In this document: piece after piece, positions 1 to 9,614 of the stretch
How positions within the stretch are numbered: position 1 is the first letter of the stretch
Layout of the letters: each line of letters starts with the position of its first letter
From: Myxacorys californica WJT36-NPBG1
GTDB taxonomy: Bacteria > Cyanobacteriota > Cyanobacteriia > Leptolyngbyales > Leptolyngbyaceae
Direction of reading: 5' to 3'
Length of the DNA: 58,964 nt
Assembly: GCA_019359315.1 (NCBI GenBank)
Contig: JAHHHO010000033.1
Coordinates: forward strand, 1 to 58,964
Made by a program: the position numbers and the translations under genes
Notes under the pieces: generated by a model
The model's input: only the letters and a program-made list of their open reading frames with translations
The model's database searches: none
What the model was told of the DNA's origin: nothing

Positions 1-325
1 CAAAACCTTGTGCTACTCGAAATCGGTTGAGATGCTCAGGCACTCAATTCGATTACTCTTGCACTACCTCAAATTTCGAGATGTGCCGATTCCATGCTAA
101 TTCATCTTCTCATTCAGCAACGCCGATATTAGACTTTACGTCCTCGTCTCCAGTCGGGAATTGTTTTTAACTGCTCAATCAGTGCTTCTACTCCCATGAC
201 TCATTCCAAGTGACATTCCTTCCAGCTTGCATTCCTCCCACTAGAGAATCAACCCTACAGCAGAGCTGGGGGTTTACCTGATTAAATTATTCAGGTTAGG
301 CTAACCATACCCGTCTCTGACAAGC
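1..325. other. Intergenic sequence left of transposase remnant
   Basis: I see no coding region, RNA gene or clear hairpin in this stretch. It should have held the 5' half of the IS4 transposase whose 3' half begins near 326, but I could not find recognisable transposase codons in any frame. It is either very degenerate IS sequence or unrelated DNA. Confidence 0.4.
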
Positions 326-922
326 GACCGAGAGTTTGTGGGCAAAGATTGGTTAGGCTACCTGCTCCAAGACCTGCGTGCGCCGTTCCGCATTCGTATT
401 CGTGGGAACCACATGCTCACCCACGGAAGGCAAACACTCAAGGTCAGCGTGGTGTTTCAAGATTTACAACCTAGACAGCACAAAGTGTTGCGCAACAAAC
501 GGCGACTCTAAGGGCAGTGGGTCTACATTTCTGCTTTGCGTCTGGAAGATCGTTCCTTACTGGTCGTTGCGACTCAACGTGTCCCTCACCCTCAATCTGC
601 CAGTTCCGATTATGCCAAGCACTGAGGAATTGAAACGCTCTTTGGCATTTTCAAAAATCGTGGATTTTGTCTAGAATCCACTCACTTAACTGATGCTGAA
701 TGACTTAGTAAGCTGCTTGCTCTCCTCTCACTTGCTTTGTGCTGGGTCTTCCTCACCCGTGAGTGGTTACATCAACTCAAACCCCTGGCTATCCAAAAGC
801 ATGGTCGCAGAGCACAGAGCCTCTTCCGTTATGGTTTCGACTATCTGCGAAATATCATGCTCAACTTGGAACAGAAAATGGATGAATTTGTGGATACTCT
901 GCAATTTTTGTCCTGTACTTAG
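326..922 (+). pseudogene. IS4-family transposase remnant (3' half, three nonsense codons)
   Basis: One uninterrupted reading frame runs from 326 to the TAG at 920-922 and reads like the C-terminal half of a cyanobacterial IS4-type DDE transposase. It begins at DREFVG, which would hold the second catalytic Asp, continues through GYLLQDLRAPFRIRIRGN, and reaches the GIETLFGIFKNRGF block that carries the catalytic Glu. The end (KHGRRAQSLFRYGFDYLR) is also typical of the family. The frame is broken by stops at 509-511 (TAA), 623-625 (TGA, where family members have Trp) and 701-703 (TGA), with no frameshift. The N-terminal half is missing, so the element cannot encode an active transposase. The family call rests on recalled motifs. 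Confidence 0.75.
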
Positions 923-1042
923 CTCAACGCCATTCACTCCTTTCTGTCCAAATTCTTTCCCCAGTTTTTCCGATTGCATTCTCAAGTCGGGCTAATTTGT
1001 GCCCTTGGGTTACACCTTATGAATAATGCAGGCTAATGCACC

Positions 1043-2242
1043 TTATGATTTATCCTGTCTTAGCGCCACCTGATCGTTCTTCTGAAACGCTGCCCACGAT
1101 CGCTGAAGTGAGTCAGGAGCCGGATGCTGAGCGTCATAGATCGTGATCACGTTGGTCAGGTCGCGCCCAGCGGGTTGAAGGACGCGATCGCCTTGAGCCA
1201 ATGCAACCGACGTCCCTCCATCAAGATTCATGGCTTCATAGCAGCCAAGCGTTTTCATGATGGCAGCTTCTTTTTGCAGTGAAACAGGTTTATGGAACGT
1301 CACGAGCAACAGCCGCTTCCCATGTTCTGAAAAGCCAATTGCCGATCGTGTGGCAACGCCCATCACAGCCCGATCGGTAAAGCCTTCTTGTTTCGGGTTA
1401 ATCGACAGTTCGCCTTGTTTCAGCAATCGTGGCCCTGCCGTAAGGGAAAACCAGTGCTGTTCCCACTTGGGCTGACCTTCTGCTCGTGCTGTAATCATTT
1501 CAGGACGATTGCCCGGTCGTAGCCCTAGCGTTGTTCCGTAATTCTCCCACGGGCTATATTTCAGAAACCGTCCTCCCGAAACCAAATTGCCCATGACCCG
1601 CTTTTGAGCGTCCATGCTAAAGAAGGTTCCGTTTGCTGTCACAGCCGCTTTGTAGCGCTTCACCATCGCGTTAAACGCTTCGTCACCTTTTGTTGATCGC
1701 GCGCTGTTAGCTTCAGTCGCTGCATTCGCTAGCCCAACGCTAATAAAGGTATTCGGATCGGCGAGGTCAATATTGATCAAGTAGATCGGAATACCCGCAA
1801 TTTTGCGATGCTCTAGCGTGACAGGGCGCGTTACCGCTGGCTTTGTCAGTGGTGCTAGAGCAGACTGATCAGGCTCTACAGAGTTTCGGGGTGTGTTTGC
1901 AGGTCGAGGCTGTTCAGCCTTTTTTGGCTCCTGAAACGATAGGGGCACGGACTGAGGATGCTCAGACCTCTGAGAGGGTTTCTGAGGTCGTTGAGCCCGC
2001 TTCTGGAGAGACTGCGATCGCTCATCTTGAAACACTTTAGCCGCCTCTTGATAAGACGGGGTAGGTGGGGTAGACGCCTGCGGTTCCCAGAGTTTGGGTA
2101 GCAGAGTCACACAAGTTAGAAAAGCACAGGTCAAGGTGATAAAGGTGCTGCCTGGGTTGGAGAGTCTCCGAGTGCGGCGGCGGTATCGTTTCGATCGAAG
2201 TCGGGTCTGCATCAGCGATGTTCTTAACGCTCTGTTGATCAT
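1043..2242 (-). CDS. Phosphodiester glycosidase family (NAGPA-type) protein
   Basis: This 399-residue protein has a basic N-terminus, one hydrophobic segment at about residues 31-47 (signal anchor or uncleaved signal), and a Pro/Gln/Ser-rich linker to about residue 140. The C-terminal domain (about 145-375) has the layout of the NAGPA/DUF2233 family: an ANGTFF segment, a central TAGPRLL segment, and near the end the signature MNLDGGTSVAL. Family members remove covering sugars from phosphodiesters or act on cell-envelope glycans. The substrate here is unknown, and the domain should lie on the periplasmic side. It stands alone on the minus strand, 197 bp from the EamA gene. An alternative start is Met11. 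Confidence 0.85.
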   Translation of the reverse strand: MINRALRTSLMQTRLRSKRYRRRTRRLSNPGSTFITLTCAFLTCVTLLPKLWEPQASTPPTPSYQEAAKVFQDERSQSLQKRAQRPQKPSQRSEHPQSVPLSFQEPKKAEQPRPANTPRNSVEPDQSALAPLTKPAVTRPVTLEHRKIAGIPIYLINIDLADPNTFISVGLANAATEANSARSTKGDEAFNAMVKRYKAAVTANGTFFSMDAQKRVMGNLVSGGRFLKYSPWENYGTTLGLRPGNRPEMITARAEGQPKWEQHWFSLTAGPRLLKQGELSINPKQEGFTDRAVMGVATRSAIGFSEHGKRLLLVTFHKPVSLQKEAAIMKTLGCYEAMNLDGGTSVALAQGDRVLQPAGRDLTNVITIYDAQHPAPDSLQRSWAAFQKNDQVALRQDKS

Positions 2243-2439
2243 GCCTCGGTTATTTAACTTTCAAAAACCGATTAAGAATACTTAATGATTTTTGATACAA
2301 ATCCATCAGTAGATAGAGGAACTACCGATGCCTTCCCAGCATGTTTTCTGATCTTCTTGATTTATGACGGAACTTCCAGAAGAATCGCTTAACTTAAAGG
2401 AAAATTTAACTTAACGAAGCTATTGTTTAAAAGTTCTTC

Positions 2440-3321
2440 TTAATGTGGAAGAAATTGTTTAGAAAGGGTGATTACAACGACACCTAGTACCATAATGGTT
2501 GCCCCTGCAAGCCGCTCTCGCAGCCCTCTTTCTTTGAACAGGAAATGACCTAACACAACACTCATTAAGGCACTGGTACGTTTAACGGCAATGACTTGAG
2601 TCACTAATGTAAATGCGATCGCGCTCATCTGAAAAGTGATCCCCAAGGCATGAAAGGCTCCGATCAGAGCCAACGGCGTTAGATTTGGCAGAATTTGGCC
2701 CATCTTTTGACGAGATTTGTACAACATGATCGGAAACATTCCTACCGCTAAGAAACAGTACAACGCTGTAGACCAACAGATCGGAGAAGAATTCACCACG
2801 CCTACTTTGTCAAAGGTGGCGGTAATGCTCCAAATGATCGCGACGACAAACATCAGCCGACTCCCTCGATTTAGCAAAATGGCTTTCAGTGGCGCAAGGT
2901 AGCCATTCTTGCGCTCTCTTAGGTTCAGAATGTAAGACCCAAGCACAATTAGAATGATGCCCACCACATCTGCGATCGTGGCAGATTCTCCCACAATCAG
3001 GGGTGATGTAATTAAGAGAAATAATGGCGTCAAGGTCACCAACGGGACAGTGATCGATAAATCTGCAATTTGAATTGCTTTGAGATAGAGAATAAACGAA
3101 ACGACATTGAGACTGCCGCCAATCAGTAATGCGATCCAAAACTGAAGGTTCAATGGTGGAATGCCAAGAATGAATAGCAACGGTATTAAAAACGCGATCG
3201 CAAACACATTTGCCATCCACGCCACAATGTAAGCGTCGATGGTTTGCAGACTTTTCTTACTCGAAACATCCTTCAAAGACTCAAAAAAAGCCGTTAGAAT
3301 TGCAAAGGCTAACCAAATCAT
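2440..3321 (-). CDS. EamA-type (DMT superfamily) transporter
   Basis: This is a polytopic inner-membrane protein of 293 residues with about ten hydrophobic segments arranged as two EamA halves, the usual drug/metabolite transporter fold. Substrate cannot be inferred. I place the start at the ATG whose complement is 3319-3321, because the first membrane helix begins directly there (MIWLAFAILTAF). A longer version would add 30 hydrophilic residues overlapping the opposite gene. That start overlaps the ATG of the divergent miaE-like gene by two bases, so the promoters of the two genes must lie inside each other's coding sequence or one start is further in. It ends 197 bp from the NAGPA-type gene. 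Confidence 0.85.
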   Translation of the reverse strand: MIWLAFAILTAFFESLKDVSSKKSLQTIDAYIVAWMANVFAIAFLIPLLFILGIPPLNLQFWIALLIGGSLNVVSFILYLKAIQIADLSITVPLVTLTPLFLLITSPLIVGESATIADVVGIILIVLGSYILNLRERKNGYLAPLKAILLNRGSRLMFVVAIIWSITATFDKVGVVNSSPICWSTALYCFLAVGMFPIMLYKSRQKMGQILPNLTPLALIGAFHALGITFQMSAIAFTLVTQVIAVKRTSALMSVVLGHFLFKERGLRERLAGATIMVLGVVVITLSKQFLPH

Positions 3322-3928
3322 GGGTAAAAGTTCTGTGGCGTCTTTGCCAACTATCCGCTTTCTGCAACAGCCTACTTCGTCTGCCTGGGTAGAACAAGCC
3401 CTAGCAAACATAGAGACGATTTTGCTCGATCATTCTCACTGTGAACGCAAAGCGGCCGGTGTTGCGCTGAATCTGATATTCCGCTACCCGTCTAGCGCTA
3501 AGTTAGTGAGGTCATTGACGGCGATCGCGCAGGAAGAATTGCAGCACTTTGAGCAAGTCAACCAAATTTTAGAGTGTCGAGGCATTCCTTTAGCGCCACT
3601 CGTTCCGCCTCCCTACGGGGCAACGTTGAATAAGCAGATCCGCCGCGATGAGCCGGATCGAATGTTGGATGCGCTTTTGGTGTCGGGGATCATTGAAGCT
3701 CGAAGTCACGAGCGGTTGGGGTTGTTAGCCGAGCATTGTCCTGATCTGGAGTTAGCTAAATTTTATCGAGCGTTGATGGCATCGGAAGCGCGACATTACG
3801 GCGTATATTGGACGCTGGCAGATACTTATTGCGATCGCACAGCCGTGATGGAACGCCTCGAAGCCTTGGCTCAAACCGAAAGCGAGATTTTGTCCACGCT
3901 GCATCCCCAGCCGAGAATTCATAGCTGA
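3320..3928 (+). CDS. miaE: MiaE-type tRNA hydroxylase
   Basis: This 202-residue protein belongs to the MiaE family of ferritin-like diiron monooxygenases, which hydroxylate the isopentenyl side chain of ms2i6A at position 37 of tRNA. The metal-ligand signatures are visible in order: an Asp/Glu-rich first helix (LDHSHCERKAAG), EELQHFEQ, then IIEARSHERL and SEARHYGVY with the E-x2-H pairs. Length fits the family. I prefer the ATG at 3320 (protein begins MGKSSVAS); in-frame GTG at 3335 and TTG at 3344 are alternatives because conservation seems to start at LPTIRFLQQP. It is divergent from and overlaps the EamA start codon, and is convergent with the metalloprotease gene, from which a strong hairpin separates it. 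Confidence 0.88.
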   Translation: MGKSSVASLPTIRFLQQPTSSAWVEQALANIETILLDHSHCERKAAGVALNLIFRYPSSAKLVRSLTAIAQEELQHFEQVNQILECRGIPLAPLVPPPYGATLNKQIRRDEPDRMLDALLVSGIIEARSHERLGLLAEHCPDLELAKFYRALMASEARHYGVYWTLADTYCDRTAVMERLEALAQTESEILSTLHPQPRIHS

Positions 3929-3980
3929 TGCACCTTCGTTATCGCTTTGATGAACACGCTCATGGAAGAACAGCGCGATC

Positions 3981-4031
3981 GCTAATTGTGTCAGTTAGCT
4001 TGAAGCATAAAATCCAACTGACACAATTAGC
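3981..4031. terminator. Perfect 16-bp hairpin between convergent genes
   Basis: GCTAATTGTGTCAGTT (3981-3996) is matched exactly by its reverse complement at 4016-4031, with a 19-nt loop. It sits between the ends of miaE (+) and the metalloprotease (-), where a bidirectional terminator is expected. There is no long T-run on either side, so termination is inferred from position and stem strength. Confidence 0.6.
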
Positions 4032-4046
4032 ACTTCTAGCACTTCT

Positions 4047-6875
4047 CTACTGAGATTGCAGTTGAGCGTCTAGGGCTTTAGCAATGCGATCGCGGGCTTC
4101 TTCTAAATGCGCTTTCGTGTAGATTTCTTTATCATTCACCTTTCGCATTGCCCCATCAATTGAACGATGCAATTGCTTTAGTTCATACCGAGCGACGGTT
4201 CTTGCGTCTTCCAGCGCATCCGCTTGGCGTAACACCATTGCGACTAATACATTCATATACTGCCGCTGCAATGCACGACGCAATCCCGATAGTTTGAGAT
4301 TGTCTTTCGGTTTGATCACATCGCCCCAAATGCTGGTTTGTAGCGAGTCAAACAGGTCAGGAATCGTCAAGGCTTGACCGGGCTGCGTCTTCAGTTCGGC
4401 ATCCCGCAAACGAGCAAGACGCTGAGGAGAGAGCAGATCGTAAAGAACAATGCTCTGCAAAAACAGAATGTTGTCATGAATCGGATAGTCTAAGGTCACA
4501 CTGGGTTGAGTTCCCCAATGAGACCAGCGAGACGGCGCTAACTTATTGAGCAAATCGGGCGAAAACTGGAACGGTTCTTCACTAAACACATTTTTCTGTA
4601 ACGTGGCAAGCGCGAGGCGCTGCTGCTCGATTGGCACAGGCTCAAACGGTAATCTTCCTTTCGCGTCTCCGTATTTGTAGCGATTGAAGAATTGCCCCCC
4701 AACGTACTCTCCCAAGAACGTCGCATATTGAAAGTAATAGTCGAATACAGCATTAAATGCCACTCGAACTTCATTAAAACTTTGACCTTCGCCGGGATAG
4801 CGCGTGTTGATCCGATCCCACATTTTGCGAGCATTTTCCATTTGCCATTGCGAATACGTCAGCAAATCCCCGCTCATGTCAAATGCGTTGACCTTCGGAT
4901 CGAGAAATGAGAATACATCTTCATCCGTCGCGTACGAGAGTTCCGGTTGAGGCGCTTTCTTTGCGATCGCATCGAGAACCCGTTTTTCTGCTGCGGGTAC
5001 TTTGGCCTCCGTTGGCGTGTAGCCGTATGCGATCGCCCATTCGTCGTACGGACCGACTAGCTGAGTGAAGTAATCCCCTTGTTTTGTCCCTTGGGGCGCA
5101 AGATTCACCGGATTGTAGTCCATCACAGACGCCACTAATCCTTTCTGCCGGGTGATCGCAGGATTGTTTAACTCTTCTGGAGCCAGCATTGAACTCGCAT
5201 GGAAGTTGTGGCGCAATCCCAGCGTGTGTCCGATTTCGTGAGCAATCAGTTCGCGAACAAATTGCTGCACATAGTCTTTCATTTCAGAGCCATTGGGCAA
5301 CACATTTTGAAACAGCGACAGCGCCATGTTGCCAACCGCGTATTGTTTAGCCGCATCCATGCCAAAACACAGATCCTGATAGTTGCCCAAACTAGAGCCA
5401 AATCTGAGGTGCGGCGACGATTTCTTCTCGCTGGGTTTCGCTTGACGCTCTAAGTAACGGGCTGCCATTCCATAATTACACACGTTATCCTTGCCGAGCA
5501 GTTGCGCGGCAAACGGAGCCGTTCGCATTTGGTTTTGCTCTGCAATGCTGCGATAGTCTTCTTTGAGCGATCGCGTGAAATCGGCGGCAACTAGAATATC
5601 AGCATCCAGAATTTCACCCGTGAGCGGATTGACTCGCGACGGCCCGAGTGCAAAAATCGCGTCGGTTGAGTTAAACCAGCGAATCGTGTTGTAGCGCACG
5701 TCAGCCGGATCCCAATCGGCGTTATCGGGCATTTGTTTGACTGCGATCGCATCTTTAAATCCAATCTTCTCATAGGCGCGATTCCACATGAGAACACCAT
5801 CACGAACAGCATCGCGATACTCTAGTGGAACGGTATTCTCAATCCAAAAGGTAATGGGTTGTTTCGGTTTTGACAATGGAGCGGCGGGATCTTGTTTTTC
5901 CAAATGCCAACGGTTAATGTAGCGCACAAACGATTGGCGCGGTGTATCATCGGTGTAGTCTCGGTACGCGGTAATAAAGTAACCCACGCGATCGTCGGCC
6001 AACCGAGGACGATACCCATTATTTTCGGGCAACGCTGACAAGCTGTAGCGCACTTTCAGACTAAAGGCACGACTATCGGGCAACGCGGCGATGTAGCTCG
6101 GAAGCTCTGAATCATTTCCGCTGCCTGACAATCCGTACACCGATTCAATCTCGACATTAGACGGAAACGCTTTTACCTTGTCGAAAAAGGATGTGTTTTG
6201 CTCTAACGTGTAGGATCCTTCCAGCGCTGACGACACCACAGGCATTAACCCTGGTAAATCACCGAGTAGAAGCGAATTCAGTTCGACTAAAATGCTTTTA
6301 CGCTGAGGATGAGTACTTCTAATGGGAAGCGCTTCTAAAACTGAATCGCTAAACGATCGATCCACCGATCGACGAATGGGTGTTCCGCGCTCTGCTCGAA
6401 AATTGATGTTAGGAACGACAAATTGAATGCTGTTGTTAACGCGACGAAGCGTAAATAGAAAATCGCCAATCGGCAATCCACTGTAGATGCCACGCTCGCC
6501 AATTCCTGACTCTAACGTCATGACGGCGAGATAGTTTTGATTCAGTTGATTAGGCTTAATCTCGGCGTAGAGTTTACCTGTTTTTTTGTTCTGATATAGG
6601 GTAAATAGTCCTTTTGATGACGTTGTATCTTGAATGACTTCATCAAATGGCTTTTGGCCTTTCTCGCTATCGCCATCGTCTGCAGGTTTACTGGCGGGCT
6701 TGGGGTCAGATGACGGAGGCGGGGGCGGAAAAGATTGCTGAGCCACGGCAGACGGCTGTTTCGCCAAGGCGCGGGTAGGTGGCTCTTGAGCAGACGACCA
6801 CTGAGCAACTGATCCTGGCACGATGACCAATATTAATCCAAACACAAAAGCTAAAATTAGCGAGACTCGTTTCAT
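4047..6875 (-). CDS. Secreted zinc-dependent metalloprotease (DUF5117/DUF4953 type)
   Basis: This 942-residue protein starts with a clear signal peptide (MKRVSLILAFVFGLILVIVPGSVAQ), followed by a Pro/Ser-rich linker to about residue 75. The central region is a metzincin-like catalytic domain: HEIGHTLGLRH at residues 546-556 gives the three zinc-binding histidines and the catalytic Glu, followed by a Met-turn-like SVMDY segment. The N-terminal DUF5117-like and C-terminal helical regions match the large bacterial zinc-dependent metalloprotease family in which DUF5117, DUF5118 and DUF4953 occur together. It should act in the periplasm or outside the cell; substrates are unknown. The gap of 114 bp to the upstream GH116 gene on the same strand allows co-transcription but does not prove it. 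Confidence 0.88.
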   Translation of the reverse strand: MKRVSLILAFVFGLILVIVPGSVAQWSSAQEPPTRALAKQPSAVAQQSFPPPPPSSDPKPASKPADDGDSEKGQKPFDEVIQDTTSSKGLFTLYQNKKTGKLYAEIKPNQLNQNYLAVMTLESGIGERGIYSGLPIGDFLFTLRRVNNSIQFVVPNINFRAERGTPIRRSVDRSFSDSVLEALPIRSTHPQRKSILVELNSLLLGDLPGLMPVVSSALEGSYTLEQNTSFFDKVKAFPSNVEIESVYGLSGSGNDSELPSYIAALPDSRAFSLKVRYSLSALPENNGYRPRLADDRVGYFITAYRDYTDDTPRQSFVRYINRWHLEKQDPAAPLSKPKQPITFWIENTVPLEYRDAVRDGVLMWNRAYEKIGFKDAIAVKQMPDNADWDPADVRYNTIRWFNSTDAIFALGPSRVNPLTGEILDADILVAADFTRSLKEDYRSIAEQNQMRTAPFAAQLLGKDNVCNYGMAARYLERQAKPSEKKSSPHLRFGSSLGNYQDLCFGMDAAKQYAVGNMALSLFQNVLPNGSEMKDYVQQFVRELIAHEIGHTLGLRHNFHASSMLAPEELNNPAITRQKGLVASVMDYNPVNLAPQGTKQGDYFTQLVGPYDEWAIAYGYTPTEAKVPAAEKRVLDAIAKKAPQPELSYATDEDVFSFLDPKVNAFDMSGDLLTYSQWQMENARKMWDRINTRYPGEGQSFNEVRVAFNAVFDYYFQYATFLGEYVGGQFFNRYKYGDAKGRLPFEPVPIEQQRLALATLQKNVFSEEPFQFSPDLLNKLAPSRWSHWGTQPSVTLDYPIHDNILFLQSIVLYDLLSPQRLARLRDAELKTQPGQALTIPDLFDSLQTSIWGDVIKPKDNLKLSGLRRALQRQYMNVLVAMVLRQADALEDARTVARYELKQLHRSIDGAMRKVNDKEIYTKAHLEEARDRIAKALDAQLQSQ

Positions 6876-6989
6876 GTTTCCTGTAGACGTTCTGGGGGCG
6901 GATGGCGATCTAGCCTAGTTCTAACGTGAGATCGGTGAGGATATTCCCCACGCTAACGTTAAAGTGCTGGGGTTGGGTCAGACCTTAAC

Positions 6990-9518
6990 TTATCTTTCAG
7001 ACCCGTTCTCAAAGTTTGTCAATACTCCATAAATTGCCCAAATTGCCATTGCTCGGAGGTAATGTCCGGCGCGGAAGGTTCCGGTTGCAGTAATGGCTTC
7101 GGGTGTGCGAAATTGTAGCCCATTTTCGTAGATCTGATGCACAACGGCTTCAGTTAATGTCCACGCTTGAGAGGTCATGCCGGACTGTAGAAGGAAGGCG
7201 GCGAGTCCAAAGTTAATGCCGACCCAAACTTCGAGGGGATGGGTAGCGTTGGGGTTTTCGGGGGAACCGTCGGGGCGGACACCGTTGGCGGCTCCGATGG
7301 GAGAGGAAGAGAGGGATGAAGGCTTCGACTCGCTTTGCGAGGAGGGAGCTTGGAAGCGAGATTCTTGAGTAGAGGAGTGGGTTTGGATGTAGGTGTTGAA
7401 TTTGAGAAAGCAGGTGTCGTAGATGGTGTGGAGAGCGGTTTGGGCGCGATTGGGTGAATCGTCGCTGGACTCGTTTAGGACGACATCCGGCAAGCCTAAG
7501 AGTTGGGCATAGAATTGTCCGCAGAGCTGGTCTGCCATGACGATGTTAGAGCCGCTTTCGCTGTCGAGGCGATAGTAATGTCCGTTCCAAAGTTTTTTTT
7601 CGTAGACAGCGCGGGATTGAGTTAACCAGGCGACAAAGGTGGCAGCGGATTTAGTCGCAGATGTAGCGGATGGGTAATGGGTTTGAGAGAGGATTTTAGC
7701 CATTGCGATCGCGCTCTCCAAAGCGGCGATCCACAGTCCTCCGCAATAGGCACTGACGCCCTGCAATCGCCAATCGTCAAAGGTTTGATCAGGTGCTCCA
7801 GAGTTTTCGGGAATGCCATCGCCATCGTGATCGAATTGCTTAAGATAATGCAGCGTTTGAACAACAGCATCCCAACAGTCCGCTAAAAACTCAACATCTG
7901 TTGCGCCTGTTAGTAAGTAATCTCGATAGACTTGCAGAACAAAATCAGAACCGAGATCTTTCCACAAGTTACAGTCTTGATAACTGGTGTAATTTGTTTT
8001 TTCCCAGACATGCTCATTCGGTGCGCCTAAGTCGTGTGGCGTTGCGCCTCTGGCTTTGCGAATGGCTTGGGGACTTTCCGCACCAATGGTTAAGTAGTAA
8101 CCAATGGTGCGATCTCGATCGTCGCTTTGGGGAATCGCCCGCGCAAAGGCTCGAATCACGGCTTTCTCTAATTTTGACCACAGCATTAATAATCCGAACG
8201 AGCCATATAGCCTTACGTCTAGGCTTTCGTACCAACGATAGTCGATGCACTCTAACACGGCAAACTGCCCGACCGGATCGCGCTCATCTGCCGCGCTCCA
8301 CAGCGTACCGCCTTGGGTCAAATCGTAGAGCTCGTTGATCAACGCCATTTTGAACCAGTCAGGCAAATCGCTGCGATCGCAGATCGGCTGTTGCCATGCC
8401 ACAATCTTTTCTTGCCAAGTGGAATGATGTTTTAACGCCGTTCGCGCGATCGACCAGGCATTCTGCCCATTGCGCCCAAAAAAATCGGTGTAGCGACGAA
8501 AATAGTTCACCCCTTGAGCAAATTCTGTGACTGGAAAATCCCAACTGAGGACAAAGGGAACGGTGAGCGTCTGTCCGGGTTTTAGCGTGAACCGCACTGC
8601 GATCGCGGCTCCAATTTGCTCTCCGTCTCTCGCTGGAGTTTCATCATCCGTATCGGACAATGAGCCATCGTTAGAGAAGGGTGTCCATACCTCAGAACCG
8701 TCCCCTGTAGGATTCCAGCGAGTGTTGTAGAAAACGTCGTACAAATAAGGATTGAGAGGCGTTGCAATCGCCCACTGTCCATCTCCTTCGGTAGGTTGAT
8801 CAAGTTCAGGCTGACGCAGAACGATCGCAAGCTGTTGCTCATTTCCGGTCAGTTGATTGAAATTTCCGGCACTCTGCCCGATGCGAGGTCGATAGTTATA
8901 TTCGGGGCTGCCATCATCTCTCACCTTAATTTCCGGCGACTTATTCGCATTGGTAAACCACCCGACCATATTTTGCCAGGTCATCATGATGCTCAGCGTT
9001 ATGGGCGCATCGGTCGGATTGTGAGCCCTCCACTGAAACACAGCAACCGGATAACTTGTTTCTTGATAGTTATCAGCAATGATCGGTGAAAATTGCTCAC
9101 AGGTTAGCGTCACTTTGAACACGTTTTCATAGGCAAACCAACTGCGGGGATAAAGCGCATGATAGGTTCCGGTTGTCGCTTCTGCCTGACTTGCCGGATA
9201 CCATCTCCACTGCTCCAACGTCCCTTCTGGTGGGTTCGTCGAGAGCGCATAGGCTTGCGTCTGCTCCCCAACTTGCTCGAACACGCTGAATTGACAGGCA
9301 GGCATTGACTGAAACACATGTTCACCGCCGTCGATGTGCCAGAGATTAAAATCGCCCCCATGCGATCGCCCAATGCAACCCGCCCCAAATCCACCGAGCG
9401 GCATTCCGTGCCAAGCTCCATCATCTAAGTTGCTGGCATAGCGAACGGTGTAAGGCTTTTCCCATCCCAGTCCGATGGGGCGAGTCCAAGCGCAGGCAGG
9501 AATTTTGAGAGGGGTCAT
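6990..9518 (-). CDS. GH116 family beta-glucosidase / glucosylceramidase-like glycosidase
   Basis: This 842-residue protein matches GH116 (GBA2-like, bile-acid beta-glucosidase family). The N-terminal beta-sandwich half opens with MPLGGFGAGCIGRS, a family signature, and the C-terminal half is the (alpha/alpha)6 catalytic domain. The expected nucleophile is Glu431 in WYESLDVRLYGS, and the acid/base lies in QTFDDW (Asp581 or 582). No signal peptide is seen, so it is probably cytoplasmic. A serine-rich segment around residues 716-742 interrupts the C-terminal domain and looks like a low-complexity insertion. It hydrolyses beta-glucosides, possibly glucosylated lipids or glycosides; the natural substrate is not evident. 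It is divergent from the small gene at 9615. Confidence 0.88.
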   Translation of the reverse strand: MTPLKIPACAWTRPIGLGWEKPYTVRYASNLDDGAWHGMPLGGFGAGCIGRSHGGDFNLWHIDGGEHVFQSMPACQFSVFEQVGEQTQAYALSTNPPEGTLEQWRWYPASQAEATTGTYHALYPRSWFAYENVFKVTLTCEQFSPIIADNYQETSYPVAVFQWRAHNPTDAPITLSIMMTWQNMVGWFTNANKSPEIKVRDDGSPEYNYRPRIGQSAGNFNQLTGNEQQLAIVLRQPELDQPTEGDGQWAIATPLNPYLYDVFYNTRWNPTGDGSEVWTPFSNDGSLSDTDDETPARDGEQIGAAIAVRFTLKPGQTLTVPFVLSWDFPVTEFAQGVNYFRRYTDFFGRNGQNAWSIARTALKHHSTWQEKIVAWQQPICDRSDLPDWFKMALINELYDLTQGGTLWSAADERDPVGQFAVLECIDYRWYESLDVRLYGSFGLLMLWSKLEKAVIRAFARAIPQSDDRDRTIGYYLTIGAESPQAIRKARGATPHDLGAPNEHVWEKTNYTSYQDCNLWKDLGSDFVLQVYRDYLLTGATDVEFLADCWDAVVQTLHYLKQFDHDGDGIPENSGAPDQTFDDWRLQGVSAYCGGLWIAALESAIAMAKILSQTHYPSATSATKSAATFVAWLTQSRAVYEKKLWNGHYYRLDSESGSNIVMADQLCGQFYAQLLGLPDVVLNESSDDSPNRAQTALHTIYDTCFLKFNTYIQTHSSTQESRFQAPSSQSESKPSSLSSSPIGAANGVRPDGSPENPNATHPLEVWVGINFGLAAFLLQSGMTSQAWTLTEAVVHQIYENGLQFRTPEAITATGTFRAGHYLRAMAIWAIYGVLTNFENGSER

Positions 9519-9614
9519 ATCGGGTCTCTAGCGAGGGCAATAGGACACTATCATGCCTTATCTGTGCCAAAACGGGATACGATCCGAAAGAGGCTGTAGA
9601 TTGGTTTAAGCAGT

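Noticed and set aside
767-985. Minus-strand open frame antisense to the transposase remnant
   Set aside because: The plus strand gives a clear transposase protein; the antisense reading has no protein-like pattern.
1013-1048. Direct repeat CACCTTATGA (1013 and 1039) as an IS target duplication
   Set aside because: Both copies lie on the same side of the transposase remnant, so they do not flank it.
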